A DNA stretch of 64,000 nucleotides from an uncultured Dehalococcoidia bacterium (GTDB lineage Bacteria > Chloroflexota > Dehalococcoidia > Lucifugimonadales > Lucifugimonadaceae). Where the stretch lies: the NCBI GenBank assembly GCA_951812795.1, contig OX638325.1, positions 1,116,001 through 1,180,000 of the forward strand, written 5' to 3'. Shown piece by piece: positions 37,367 to 46,041 of the stretch. The position numbers and the translations under genes are program-made. The notes beneath the pieces were generated by a model. The model searched no databases and was not told where the DNA came from. It saw only the letters and a list, made by a program, of their open reading frames with translations. Within the stretch, counting starts at the first letter, position 1; each line of letters starts with the position of its first letter.

Positions 37367-38367
37367 GGGACCTCTCTCGTGGGAGCGCAAAAATGTTCCA
37401 ACACGGCCATCCGCATCACCAGTCCATTTTCGACTTGGTTTTCGACTAGGCTCAGAGAGCCATGGGCAATATCGGTGCTTATTTCCAGACCTTCATTCAT
37501 CGGACCCGGGTGCATCACCGGTGCCCCCGGTGATGCCAACGCCAAGCGTTCGGCATTGATACCCCAGACGCGTGAATATTCATTGACATCAGGTAGCAAG
37601 CCGGAGGTTTGGCGCTCGAGCTGCAAGCGCAGGCACATGATGGCGTCGGCGTCGCGGATGGCGTCTTCTACGGTTTCATGGACCGTCACCTCGGTGCCCG
37701 GGATTCCCAAGGAGTTCGGCCCCGGTGTCCAGCCTTGTGGAAGCAGGGTCGGCGGTCCTGCAACGGCGATTTCGACGCCCATTTTTCGGAACGAGATAAT
37801 GTCCGATCGCGCCACTCTGGAGTGAAGGATGTCGCCGATCAACGCAAGTTTCGCACCTTTGAGGTTGCCGAGATGATCTTGCAGCGTCAGCACATCTAAC
37901 AAGGCTTGTGTCGGATGCCCATGAGCACCGTCACCAGCGTTGATAACCACTGCGTTGACATGACGCGCGATGAAATGCGGCGCACCGGAGTGCGGGTGCC
38001 GGACAATCAACGCGTCGATACCCATCGCATCTAGCGTTAGCACCGTATTGAGGAGCGATTCGCCCTTATTGACGCTGCTCGTCGAAGCCGCAATGTTGAT
38101 AACGTCGGCACCAAGAGCTTTTCCGGCGTGCTCGAAGGATACGCGAGTTCGAGTGCTGTTCTCGAAGAACAGTGTGTAGATCGATCCACCTCGCAAAGAA
38201 TCTGATTTGAACGGCTGAGAAGCGCGAAGTTGACGGAACTCAACGGCGCGCGAGCCTAGACTATGGACTTGTTCGGGAGAAAGTGAATCAACGTCAAGGA
38301 GATGCTTGGAATCCGCCGTCAACGGCGCACCGCTCGACCGAGTTGCCGTGACCAGGTTGGCGATCAC
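37363..38367 (-). CDS. pyrB: Aspartate carbamoyltransferase catalytic subunit
   Basis: Committed step of pyrimidine synthesis, 334 residues. The carbamoyl-phosphate motif is FFENSTRTRVSFE; then GDGAHGHPTQALLDVLT and LALIGDILHSRVARS follow, and PVMHPGPMNEGLE is at the C-terminus. No regulatory PyrI gene is adjacent, so control is presumably by PyrR. The start is GTG at 38367 in a GTGA overlap with the pyrR stop. About 20 extra N-terminal residues precede the core. Confidence 0.96.
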   Translation of the reverse strand: MIANLVTATRSSGAPLTADSKHLLDVDSLSPEQVHSLGSRAVEFRQLRASQPFKSDSLRGGSIYTLFFENSTRTRVSFEHAGKALGADVINIAASTSSVNKGESLLNTVLTLDAMGIDALIVRHPHSGAPHFIARHVNAVVINAGDGAHGHPTQALLDVLTLQDHLGNLKGAKLALIGDILHSRVARSDIISFRKMGVEIAVAGPPTLLPQGWTPGPNSLGIPGTEVTVHETVEDAIRDADAIMCLRLQLERQTSGLLPDVNEYSRVWGINAERLALASPGAPVMHPGPMNEGLEISTDIAHGSLSLVENQVENGLVMRMAVLEHFCAPTREVP

Positions 38368-38960
38368 TTACCAGCACCTCGATGTTGTATCGACGCGTCC
38401 GTCCTCGTCAACGCAACGCGGTCTTCGCCGTCAACTTCTTGGAGACGAACAAGAACGCGTTCTGTTCGAGAAGTCGGGACATGCCGACCAACGAAATCCG
38501 GACTGATGGGAAGTTCGCGGTGGCCGCGGTTGATCAGCGCCGCAAGCTGGACGTAGGCGGGTCTGCCCGATTGCATTAGGGCGTCGAGAGCAGCGCGGGC
38601 GGTTCGCCCAGTGTGAAAGACATCATCTACGACCACGACGCGCGTGCCGGTGATATCGACGTCGTCCATCCCGTTTGATGTGATCGCGCCGTTTGCGCCG
38701 GTGACATGTCGCCGGTGAGCATCGTCGCGGAAATTCGAAGGGTCCAAGATTGACGTACAGGGGCGAATCGATTCGAAACGTTCGATGAGATCGGCGAGAC
38801 GGATTGAGAGATATTTCCCGCGCGTCGGAACACCGGCGATAACGAGGTTATGAGCACCGTGGTTGCGCTCGATAATTTCATGAGCCATTCGGGCCAATGC
38901 ACGTCGCACCTCGACGCCGGTCATCAACGTGCGTTCTTGGTTTTGTTCGGTATCGGTCAT
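38364..38960 (-). CDS. pyrR: PyrR bifunctional attenuation regulator/uracil phosphoribosyltransferase
   Basis: RNA-binding regulator of pyr operons, also with UPRTase activity. The 198-residue protein has the PRPP motif VVVVDDVFHTGRTARAALDA, GVPTRGKYLSIRLADLIERF and ALINRGHRELPISPDFVGRH, which are PyrR signatures. It is the first gene of the operon and directly follows a leader containing a PyrR-binding loop and a terminator, so it is autoregulated. In family members UMP-bound PyrR favours termination; that mechanism is assumed here. Confidence 0.95.
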   Translation of the reverse strand: MTDTEQNQERTLMTGVEVRRALARMAHEIIERNHGAHNLVIAGVPTRGKYLSIRLADLIERFESIRPCTSILDPSNFRDDAHRRHVTGANGAITSNGMDDVDITGTRVVVVDDVFHTGRTARAALDALMQSGRPAYVQLAALINRGHRELPISPDFVGRHVPTSRTERVLVRLQEVDGEDRVALTRTDASIQHRGAGK

Positions 38961-39009
38961 CCGGTTTTGGTGCGAGCCAAGGGTGCAGACCCTAGATGGA
39001 GCCTTAGTA

Positions 39010-39042
39010 AAACGCCCTCGTCTTGGGCGGACGAGGGCGTTT
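39010..39042 (-). terminator. pyr operon leader attenuator terminator
   Basis: A perfect 13-bp inverted repeat (AAACGCCCTCGTC at 39010-39022 pairing with GACGAGGGCGTTT at 39030-39042, 7-nt loop) followed on the minus strand by TTTT. It lies 50 nt before the pyrR ATG and 76 nt after the PyrR-binding loop, so it is within the 5' leader and is the expected attenuation site. Confidence 0.88.
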
Positions 39043-39118
39043 CAATTTCGTTGGGTCAGTCGTGACTAAGCCTAGACACGGTGATGCTCCGACAATTGGG
39101 ATTGGTTCGCACCTTGCC

Positions 39119-39132
39119 AGCCACACAGGACT
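39119..39132 (-). promoter_or_regulatory. PyrR-binding loop in the pyr mRNA leader
   Basis: On the minus strand the 14-nt AGTCCTGTGTGGCT matches the PyrR binding-loop consensus ARUCCNGNGAGGYU at 13 of 14 positions (A to U at position 10). It is closed by C/G and CCTT/AAGG pairs immediately outside, as expected of the anti-antiterminator hairpin. Gene order and the downstream terminator support a functional element. Confidence 0.87.
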
Positions 39133-39221
39133 GAATTAAAGGCCGTTGTTGGTTCGAGAAGAATTTTAGCGGTTTGCTCGCTCCAGCTATTTCTACTGAT
39201 CTGTTCTGAGAATCGATGCTA

Positions 39222-40364
39222 TCACGCGAATCGAACTGGACTGAACTCGCGGTATCTTGCACCGTTCCCGCTTTGACCGATGGCGATACTGGCCGCGAGT
39301 TTCCCAATCGCAGGTCCCAATTCAATACCGATGGGGCCGCTCCCAGTTGCGGCGATGAGGCCTTTGGCCTGCGGCATCTCACCGATGATCGGTAGGCCAT
39401 CCATCGATGTCGGACGTAAGCAAGCTGTATGTTGCGAGACCTTTTTTCCGGCAAGGAATGGGAGCGCATGTTCAGCAGAACGCGAGATCGTGCTGCAACC
39501 TGACTCTGACGGGTTCTCGTCGAATCCAGAGTCGGTGTGGGTAGTTCCGACATGCAGCAAACCATCTGGCTTTGATGATGCATAGTCCGAACCCCACCAG
39601 AGCGAGACCGGAAGCGGAGGTTCGTCGCCAAGATCGTAGCGCAGAATTTCACCTTTCAATGGGATCACCGGCAAATCAATGTGAGATGTCGAGGAACCTC
39701 GGTTCAACAACGTTCGGCTCCACGGCCCGGCCGCCAATACGACGATGACGGCGGAAATCGTTCCATCGGTCGTGGTCACGCCAGATACGGCGCCGTTTGC
39801 CAGGTTTATTTCCGACACCTCGGCACTAATCATCGTCGCGCCGTTTCCTTCTGCCGCCGCCCACAACGCGTTGGTAAAACCGCCCGGCGATATCTCTCTG
39901 GTGCCGCCTAGATATAGTGCTCCGATAACTTCAGGCGAGACCCGCGCTTCGATGTGACTGAGTTCCCCGTACGCTAGCCAACGGACATCTAGTCGGTCTT
40001 CCGACCAATCGTCGCGAAGAAAGCCAGCGATACCTGAGGGCTTCAACTGCGCAGCTTCGGCTTCGTCAAACGCCAACACCAAGCCCGCCTTTTCGACAAA
40101 GTGATAGTCGACGCCGGACTGTTCCGGGAGGATTTCAGCCAATTCGTGATGCAGCTCGATCGATTCTGCTCGGAACCATTCGACCGGGGGACTACCCGGC
40201 GGCGGTTGGAACCTTGTGTGCAGAGAACCAAATGCGAAGCCGGAGGCGTGAGCGGCAAGCGAATCCTTCTCGATCAAGGCGACAGAATGGCCCGCCGATG
40301 AGAGATAGTACGCCGTTGCACATCCGCTAATCCCACCGCCAATGACTATCGCGTCGTAACTCAT
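39222..40364 (-). CDS. FAD-dependent amino-acid oxidase-like protein (DAO family)
   Basis: The 380-residue flavoprotein opens AIVIGGGISGCATAYYLSSA, the Rossmann FAD site, with LIEKDSLAAHASG and GGFTNALW. A second domain follows and ends GLIAATGSGPIGIELGPAIG. This is the glycine oxidase/sarcosine oxidase beta fold (DAO, PF01266). The substrate is unknown; a secondary or N-methylated amine is plausible. It is cytoplasmic with no signal peptide. It stands upstream of the pyr operon leader on the same strand but is separated from it by the attenuator region. Confidence 0.88.
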   Translation of the reverse strand: MSYDAIVIGGGISGCATAYYLSSAGHSVALIEKDSLAAHASGFAFGSLHTRFQPPPGSPPVEWFRAESIELHHELAEILPEQSGVDYHFVEKAGLVLAFDEAEAAQLKPSGIAGFLRDDWSEDRLDVRWLAYGELSHIEARVSPEVIGALYLGGTREISPGGFTNALWAAAEGNGATMISAEVSEINLANGAVSGVTTTDGTISAVIVVLAAGPWSRTLLNRGSSTSHIDLPVIPLKGEILRYDLGDEPPLPVSLWWGSDYASSKPDGLLHVGTTHTDSGFDENPSESGCSTISRSAEHALPFLAGKKVSQHTACLRPTSMDGLPIIGEMPQAKGLIAATGSGPIGIELGPAIGKLAASIAIGQSGNGARYREFSPVRFA

Positions 40365-40401
40365 GGATCAGGTTCTAGTCGATACCAGGATGACGTCAGG
40401 A

Positions 40402-41856
40402 CTACCGCGTTCGCATGGTGGCATAGACTTCGTCGGTCTGCCTTCGGCGGCGCCGAGCAACGCCTGAATTTTGGGCAGCGATCGCTACACGTTGGGCGAC
40501 GTTACGCGCTACGTTGCGGTCAAACACGCTCGGGATGATGAAATCGGGACCGAGGTGCTCTTCCGGAATCACATCGGCAATCGCCTGAGCCGCGGCGATC
40601 TTCATCTCCTCGTTGATGTCGGAAGCTCTAACATCGAGCACCCCCCGGAACAGACCGGGAAAACACAGCGAGTTGTTGATCTGATTCGGGTAGTCGGTTC
40701 GGCCAGTAGCCATGATGGTGACGTTATCTGGAATCTCTTCGGGCAAAATCTCGGGGTCTGGATTCGACAGAGCGAAAACGATCGCGTCGCTAGACATCCT
40801 AGCCACTTGGTCGCGTGTCAGCAAGCCCGGACCAGCTAGTCCGAGCACGAAATCGGCGCCTTCGATGCATTCGGTAAGGCTACCGTTCACGTTCTCGGGA
40901 TTCGTGTTGTCAGCAAACCACTGCTTCATCACGTTGTCATCGTAATCCCGGTCTCGAGACAATGCGCCTTGGCGATCGAAACCAACGATGTCCTTGACCC
41001 CGTAAGAGAGCAGTATCTTCGTGCAAGCGGTACCTGAAGCGCCAGCGCCTAGAACGACCGTTTTCAAGGATTCAGGCGATTTGCCGACGATGCTCAGCGC
41101 ATTGATCAAACCGGCGAGCACGACCACCGCGGTGCCATGTTGGTCATCGTGAAAGATGGGAATGTCGAGTCGCTCTTTGAGTTGATCTTCAATTTGGAAA
41201 CAACGCGGTGCGCTAATGTCTTCGAGATTTATGCCCCCAAACCCCGGTGCCATCGCAGTCACGATAGAGACGATTTCGTCAGGGTCGTTGGTATCTAAAC
41301 AGATAGGCCAGGCGTCGACGCGTCCAAATTCCTTGAAAAGGAGGGCCTTACCTTCCATGACCGGCAGGGAGGCGGCCGCACCTATGTCGCCGAGGCCGAG
41401 AACTGCCGAGCCGTCCGTTACGACGGCAACCGTGTGTCCTTTGCCGGTCAACGCCCAGACGGCGTCTGGATCTTCGTGGATCGCCATACAGACACGTCCC
41501 ACACCCGGGGTATAGGCCTTCGACATGTCATCGCGCGTCGTCACCGGGACCGTGGACCGCATTTCGATCTTGCCGCCGACATGCATGAGAAAAGTTGCGT
41601 CGGAGACACTATTTACCGAAACGTCTTCGATGGAGTCGATCGCCTCGATGACTCGGTTCGAATGGTCTTCGCCGGAAGTGTTGACGGTGAAATCACGCGT
41701 CATCTTGCCGCCGCTGGTAGAGACGACATCAATCGCCGCCGCGTCGCCGCCACAAGAACCGATGGCTGACGTGATTAATCCCAACATGCCTGGCCGGTTC
41801 GGATATTCGGCACGGATCGTGATGCTGTACGCAACTCCAGGAGTTGGACCTGCCAT
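40402..41856 (-). CDS. NAD(P)-malic enzyme with N-terminal ACT domain
   Basis: Oxidative decarboxylation of malate to pyruvate. The 484-residue protein has an ACT-type regulatory domain at about residues 6-85 (YSITIRAEYPNRPGMLGLIT), then the malic enzyme core. Core motifs are KAYTPGVGRVCMAI, VAVVTDGSAVLGLGDIG, DDQHGTAVVVLAGLIN, VVLGAGASGTACTKILLSYG and FALSNPDPEI. The ACT domain suggests allosteric control by a small ligand. The ATG at 41856 has AGGGAG six nt upstream; a TTG at 41880 is less likely. It is divergent from the ferredoxin reductase-like gene. Confidence 0.93.
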   Translation of the reverse strand: MAGPTPGVAYSITIRAEYPNRPGMLGLITSAIGSCGGDAAAIDVVSTSGGKMTRDFTVNTSGEDHSNRVIEAIDSIEDVSVNSVSDATFLMHVGGKIEMRSTVPVTTRDDMSKAYTPGVGRVCMAIHEDPDAVWALTGKGHTVAVVTDGSAVLGLGDIGAAASLPVMEGKALLFKEFGRVDAWPICLDTNDPDEIVSIVTAMAPGFGGINLEDISAPRCFQIEDQLKERLDIPIFHDDQHGTAVVVLAGLINALSIVGKSPESLKTVVLGAGASGTACTKILLSYGVKDIVGFDRQGALSRDRDYDDNVMKQWFADNTNPENVNGSLTECIEGADFVLGLAGPGLLTRDQVARMSSDAIVFALSNPDPEILPEEIPDNVTIMATGRTDYPNQINNSLCFPGLFRGVLDVRASDINEEMKIAAAQAIADVIPEEHLGPDFIIPSVFDRNVARNVAQRVAIAAQNSGVARRRRRQTDEVYATMRTR

Positions 41857-42036
41857 TTCGGTCTCCCTGATCAAAGGCAACGGACGTTTCGCGATTTCCT
41901 CGTCGTTCCAGCAATTGGAATTCCGTATAGAAATCGTGAAATCATGGTATCACCAGCGCCCGATTGGTTCCAAGCAGGGCCGATCCTTGGCATGTTGTAA
42001 CCTGATTCTCGCGATACGTTGGATTCGAGAGGTGAG

Positions 42037-42822
42037 ATGACACAGCAGAAAGAGACGCCGAGGCCGACGATAAGAGGTCGGTTCACAACCTGCGAGATTA
42101 CGCGCCGAATAGACCTAACCGAGGACCTCTGGAAGATCTGGTTGAAACCTGCTCAACCGTTCATGTTCAAGCCCGGTCAATATTGCACTATCGGGGCCGA
42201 AGGAATTGAGCGACCGTATTCGATAGCCTCATCACCTGACGAAGCCGAAATCGAACTCTTCGTCGAACTCGTTCCGCCCCCCGACGGCAACCTAACGCCG
42301 GTGTTGTTCGACCTGTCAGTCGGCACCGAATTGACGTTGCGACCTAGGGCGAAGGGAATCTTCGTCTTCAAACCCGAATTCAAGAACCATGTGATGGTTG
42401 GAACCGTGACAGGGATCGTGCCCTATGTCTCGATGCTAAGGAAGTTCCTAAACGATCCAGATTGGAATGCCGACGGGCCAGTTGGCCGTGATAACTACCG
42501 TTTCTACGTGTTGGAAGGCGCAAGTTATCTGGATGAATTTGGCTACGACGATGAGCTATCCGACCTCGCCGCCGCACATGAAAACATCGAATTCTTCGGG
42601 TCTGTGAGTCGTCCTGACGAGGATCGTAACCGCACTTGGCGAGGGGCCAAAGGCCGTATCAATATGTTGGTCGAAGATTTCGTGAATAATCGCGGTCTAG
42701 ATCCAGCCGACACCGTAATCTACGCGTGCGGCCATCCCGGGATGATCGAGGATGTCAAAGAACGATACGCAGGCACCGATTATCACTTCGAAGAGGAGCG
42801 TTTCTGGAAGGAAGATGATTAG
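42037..42822 (+). CDS. Ferredoxin-NADP reductase-like flavoprotein
   Basis: The 261-residue protein has the FAD-binding strand IERPYSIASSPDE, the ribityl/adenine region and VGTVTGIVPYVSMLRKFL as the NADP pyrophosphate loop, with VIYACGHPGMIEDVK near the end, as in the FNR/oxygenase-reductase family. The usual G-T-G-I/V-A-P is GTVTGIVP here. The ATG at 42037 has AGAGG four nt upstream. It could supply or accept electrons between NADP(H) and ferredoxin. Divergent pairing with malic enzyme, an NAD(P)H producer, is suggestive only. Confidence 0.85.
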   Translation: MTQQKETPRPTIRGRFTTCEITRRIDLTEDLWKIWLKPAQPFMFKPGQYCTIGAEGIERPYSIASSPDEAEIELFVELVPPPDGNLTPVLFDLSVGTELTLRPRAKGIFVFKPEFKNHVMVGTVTGIVPYVSMLRKFLNDPDWNADGPVGRDNYRFYVLEGASYLDEFGYDDELSDLAAAHENIEFFGSVSRPDEDRNRTWRGAKGRINMLVEDFVNNRGLDPADTVIYACGHPGMIEDVKERYAGTDYHFEEERFWKEDD

Positions 42823-42936
42823 GGGCGTTGGGAGCATCCGCAGTTTTACCATCGAGAGTTGGCGCGACATATGAATCGACCGAAGCGAAGATATCGGGCG
42901 ACTAATACCTATGCCGACTTTAAGAGGAGCATCGAA

Positions 42937-43830
42937 ATGGCAGAGAAAATCGGTTTTATTGGGCTGGGGATCATGGGAAAACCCATGGCCAAAAACCTGA
43001 TCAACGCGGGATACGACGTTACCGTATACGACATATTTCCCGAACCGATCGAGGAAATGGTGGGAGCCGGCGCCACCGCGGGGAACTCCAGCGCGGACGT
43101 CGCCAGTAAAACCGACATCGTGATCACCATGGTTCAGGACGGACCGCAGGCTCGTCAAGCGATCTTGGGTGAAGGCGGTGTTATCGACGGTGCTTCCGAA
43201 GGCGACCTCGTCGTCGACATGTCGTCCATCGCGCCCGGAGTGTCACAAGAGCTTGGTTCAGGCCTCGCCGGTAAGAACATAAACTTCCTCGATGCGCCGG
43301 TTTCAGGCGGCGAACCATTCGCAATATCCGGTGACCTCGCGATCATGGTCGGCGGTGGTGCCGCCGATTTTGAACGCGCGAAACCGCTGTTCGATGTGGT
43401 CGGAAAATCGGCGGTCCTGTGTGGCGCACACGGAGCTGGCAATGTGACGAAGTTGGCGAACCAGATCGTCGTTGGCGCCAATATCCACGGTTTGGCCGAA
43501 GCGTTAGTTCTGGCAACCGCGGCCGGCGTTAACCCACAGACCGTTTTCGAGGCGATCCAAGGCGGACTCGCTGGCTCGAACGTGATGAATGCCAAGGCCC
43601 CAATGATGGTCAGCAGGAATTTCGAGCCCGGTTTCCGCATCGAGTTGCACTACAAAGACATCAACAACGCAATGGAAACCGCACGAGCCCTGAACGTGCC
43701 GTTGCAAGTAACCGCCAACCTGCAACAGGTACTGACCTCACTTGTGGTCGGTGGTGACGGGAGAAACGACCACGCCGGAATTCTCCGCTACGTTGAACAG
43801 CTAGCCGGCGTCGAAGTCAAAGAACTGTAG
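42937..43830 (+). CDS. 2-hydroxy-3-oxopropionate reductase-like beta-hydroxyacid dehydrogenase
   Basis: The 297-residue enzyme of the 6-phosphogluconate/3-hydroxyisobutyrate dehydrogenase superfamily, closest in pattern to GarR/GlxR. Residues 5-24 are the NAD(P) site (FIGLGIMGKPMAKNLINAG), DAPVSGGEPFA is the substrate-binding motif, and GNVTKLANQIVVG carries the catalytic Lys. The ATG at 42937 follows AGAGGAGC by about 6 nt and gives the exact family length; an ATG 26 codons earlier is not needed. It reduces tartronate semialdehyde or a relative such as a 3-hydroxyacid. Confidence 0.9.
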   Translation: MAEKIGFIGLGIMGKPMAKNLINAGYDVTVYDIFPEPIEEMVGAGATAGNSSADVASKTDIVITMVQDGPQARQAILGEGGVIDGASEGDLVVDMSSIAPGVSQELGSGLAGKNINFLDAPVSGGEPFAISGDLAIMVGGGAADFERAKPLFDVVGKSAVLCGAHGAGNVTKLANQIVVGANIHGLAEALVLATAAGVNPQTVFEAIQGGLAGSNVMNAKAPMMVSRNFEPGFRIELHYKDINNAMETARALNVPLQVTANLQQVLTSLVVGGDGRNDHAGILRYVEQLAGVEVKEL

Positions 43831-43844
43831 TCAGTCGATTCGTC

Positions 43845-43892
43845 AAGGCTGGGCGTTGGCCAGCGCACTTGAGCTGACCAACGTCCAGTCTT
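43845..43892 (+). terminator. Long hairpin between convergent genes
   Basis: A 20-bp imperfect stem: AAGGCTGGGCGTTGGCCAGC (43845-43864) against GCTGACCAACGTCCAGTCTT (43873-43892), 8-nt loop. As plus-strand RNA it has two G-U wobbles and one mismatch; as minus-strand RNA it is weaker. There is no strong T tract, so it is a probable 3' mRNA-end structure for the reductase gene, not a textbook terminator. It overlaps the PAC2 gene stop. Confidence 0.6.
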
Positions 43893-44793
43893 ACTTACGC
43901 CCTTCGTCCTCGTCCCAACCGCGCGACAAATCCTGTAGGAACTCTTCCAGTTCGGGCGAAAGCTCAATCTCCTCTTCCTCAGTCGGCTCAACCTCTTCCC
44001 CGTCGTACTCCAATTCCAAACGGGCCACCAATTGCGCCAGCCGCGGATTGTCTGAACTCGAGATCTGCACTTGAGAGTACTGCGTCTCACCCATCCGAAT
44101 CTCGGGCATCCGATCCATCGGTACGTCGTAAATCTCTGACAGCACTGACAATACCCGTGCCGCCCCAACGTAGTCGTTATCCAGCTTCAGATACAACGGC
44201 AGGTGCGCAATCATCGACAGCGTTTCCAAGTGAAGTTGGGTGCGCGCCAATTCCGTCAACTGCGATGCCATCGAAGTTGGCCCTTCGTATCGACTTCTGC
44301 CAAGTCGTACCCCATCCCTGAATCGGCTCGGCGGCTCCCATCCCCGTGCCGAACCCGTGACCTTCAACGGCCTCGTGTGCGGCACCGAGTCGTACATCGA
44401 GCCAACCAAAACATATCGTTCAACGTTGAACGCTTGAAGCAGCTCCAGAATCGAGTCGTTGAAATCTTCCGCCCAAGCGTGAGGTTCCAGCATCTTGACA
44501 AAGATCAGATCCCGACCATCCGGTACGCGAGCCGCGGTGACCTCGGTGTTAGGTATCCGGAACGTCCGCTCGCCGCGTCGCATGCGGATACGAGGTCGAT
44601 AGCGAGTGTGGTCATAGAACTTGCCCGGCCTCATCAACTCGCCGATCTTCTTCGCACCGTAGATACGACCCAGCCGATTCACAACAATCCGACCCACATT
44701 ACCCACATTTACCCATGGTCGCAACGTCACAATACAGTGCGGCGAATCGAAGGCCGTCGGGTCAACGTCTATCTGGAAATCGCGTATCTGCAT
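43891..44793 (-). CDS. PAC2 family protein
   Basis: The 300-residue cytoplasmic protein contains IVTLRPWVNVGNVGRIVVNR, then DLIFVKMLEPHAWAEDFNDS and YVLVGSMYDSVPHTRPLKV, in a fold with alternating strands and helices as in PAC2 (proteasome assembly chaperone 2/archaeal PbaB-like). The C-terminus is highly acidic (EEVEPTEEEEIEL). Bacterial members are of unknown function; the eukaryotic and archaeal ones assist proteasome assembly. No proteasome genes are nearby. Confidence 0.78.
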   Translation of the reverse strand: MQIRDFQIDVDPTAFDSPHCIVTLRPWVNVGNVGRIVVNRLGRIYGAKKIGELMRPGKFYDHTRYRPRIRMRRGERTFRIPNTEVTAARVPDGRDLIFVKMLEPHAWAEDFNDSILELLQAFNVERYVLVGSMYDSVPHTRPLKVTGSARGWEPPSRFRDGVRLGRSRYEGPTSMASQLTELARTQLHLETLSMIAHLPLYLKLDNDYVGAARVLSVLSEIYDVPMDRMPEIRMGETQYSQVQISSSDNPRLAQLVARLELEYDGEEVEPTEEEEIELSPELEEFLQDLSRGWDEDEGRK

Positions 44794-45020
44794 ATGGATT
44801 ATCTCGAAATACCCGCAACCGCGGAACCAACAGCCCCATGGTGGCGATGGCGCCCAGCAGCACCGACATGGAACCGACTAGCCTTGCCTACAGGTTATCC
44901 CAATCGAGTATCCATTGCTCTGTATCATTGCGTTATTGCCAATTGCCCGGACGATGATCACTCCCACAGCATCATTCGGCGCATCGAAATCCAACACCAA
45001 AACAGAGGTGGAGTGAGCAG

Positions 45021-46001
45021 ATGTCGTTCAAAATGGTCTTCCTGCCACCGAATTCGCAACACAACATCGATTTCATGACGAGGTTGCAGGACTCGGTCCC
45101 CGACGCTAACTTGGTCGCACCGATGACCGAGGATGAAGCCGTCACCGAGTTATCCGATGCCGATGCCGCGTTCGGCACCATGAACGCCAGATTGGTCGCC
45201 GCCGCCCCGAAACTTCGATGGCTCCAGGCACCAGCCGCTGCGCCACCCGCCGGGTACTACTTCGACGAGTTGATCGCTCACCCAGTCCAAGTTTCAAACT
45301 TCCGCGAGATCTACAACGACCACATCTCCGTTCACATCATCGCCATGATGCTCTCGTTTACGAAACATCTCAACCTATACCGCGACCACCAACGCGATCG
45401 AAGCTGGAACAAACTCGTCGGCGACCAGTACAACAACATCTTCCTACCAGAATCCACCGTGCTCATCGTCGGCGTCGGCGGTATCGGCACCGAAACTGCA
45501 CGCCTTTGCCAGGCACTCGGCTGCAACGTAGTCGGCGTCGATGCCCGATGGGAATCGCCCGGGGCAAGAGACCATGTCGATGAAATGCGCGACCCATCCG
45601 AACTCGACGAAGTCCTGCCGCAAGCCGACTTCGTCGTGCTTACAATCCCGCACACGCCACAAACCGAAGGAATGTTCAACGCGAGTAAATTCGCGCTGAT
45701 GAAGGAATCCGCTATCTTCATCAACATAGGCCGCGGAATGACCACCAAGCTCGACGACCTCAACGACGCACTCCGCAGCGGCAGCATCGGAGGTGCCGGA
45801 CTCGATGTCTATGAAATCGAACCTCTCCCGGCCGAACACCCACTATGGGACGCACCCAACACCATCCTGACGCCCCACATCGCCGCCGACGAAGGCCGAC
45901 ACCTCGGCGAACGCCGCTACGAAGTCGTCTCCGACAACATGCGCCGTTTCGCCGCCGGCGAGGCCTTGCGCAACGTCGTCGACAAAGAAAACTGGTTCTA
46001 A
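45021..46001 (+). CDS. D-isomer-specific 2-hydroxyacid dehydrogenase
   Basis: NAD-dependent 2-hydroxyacid dehydrogenase, 326 residues. The Rossmann motif is VLIVGVGGIGTETARLCQALG; catalytic residues are the Arg of FINIGRG, the Glu of YEIEPLP and the His of LTPHIAAD. GAGGTGGAGTGAGCAG precedes the ATG, a good ribosome-binding site. The substrate is unknown. It is followed 40 nt later by an alpha/beta hydrolase, likely in one transcript. Confidence 0.91.
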   Translation: MSFKMVFLPPNSQHNIDFMTRLQDSVPDANLVAPMTEDEAVTELSDADAAFGTMNARLVAAAPKLRWLQAPAAAPPAGYYFDELIAHPVQVSNFREIYNDHISVHIIAMMLSFTKHLNLYRDHQRDRSWNKLVGDQYNNIFLPESTVLIVGVGGIGTETARLCQALGCNVVGVDARWESPGARDHVDEMRDPSELDEVLPQADFVVLTIPHTPQTEGMFNASKFALMKESAIFINIGRGMTTKLDDLNDALRSGSIGGAGLDVYEIEPLPAEHPLWDAPNTILTPHIAADEGRHLGERRYEVVSDNMRRFAAGEALRNVVDKENWF

Positions 46002-46041
46002 GAACCTCACCATCATCGAAATTCTCGCAGGAAACCAGACA

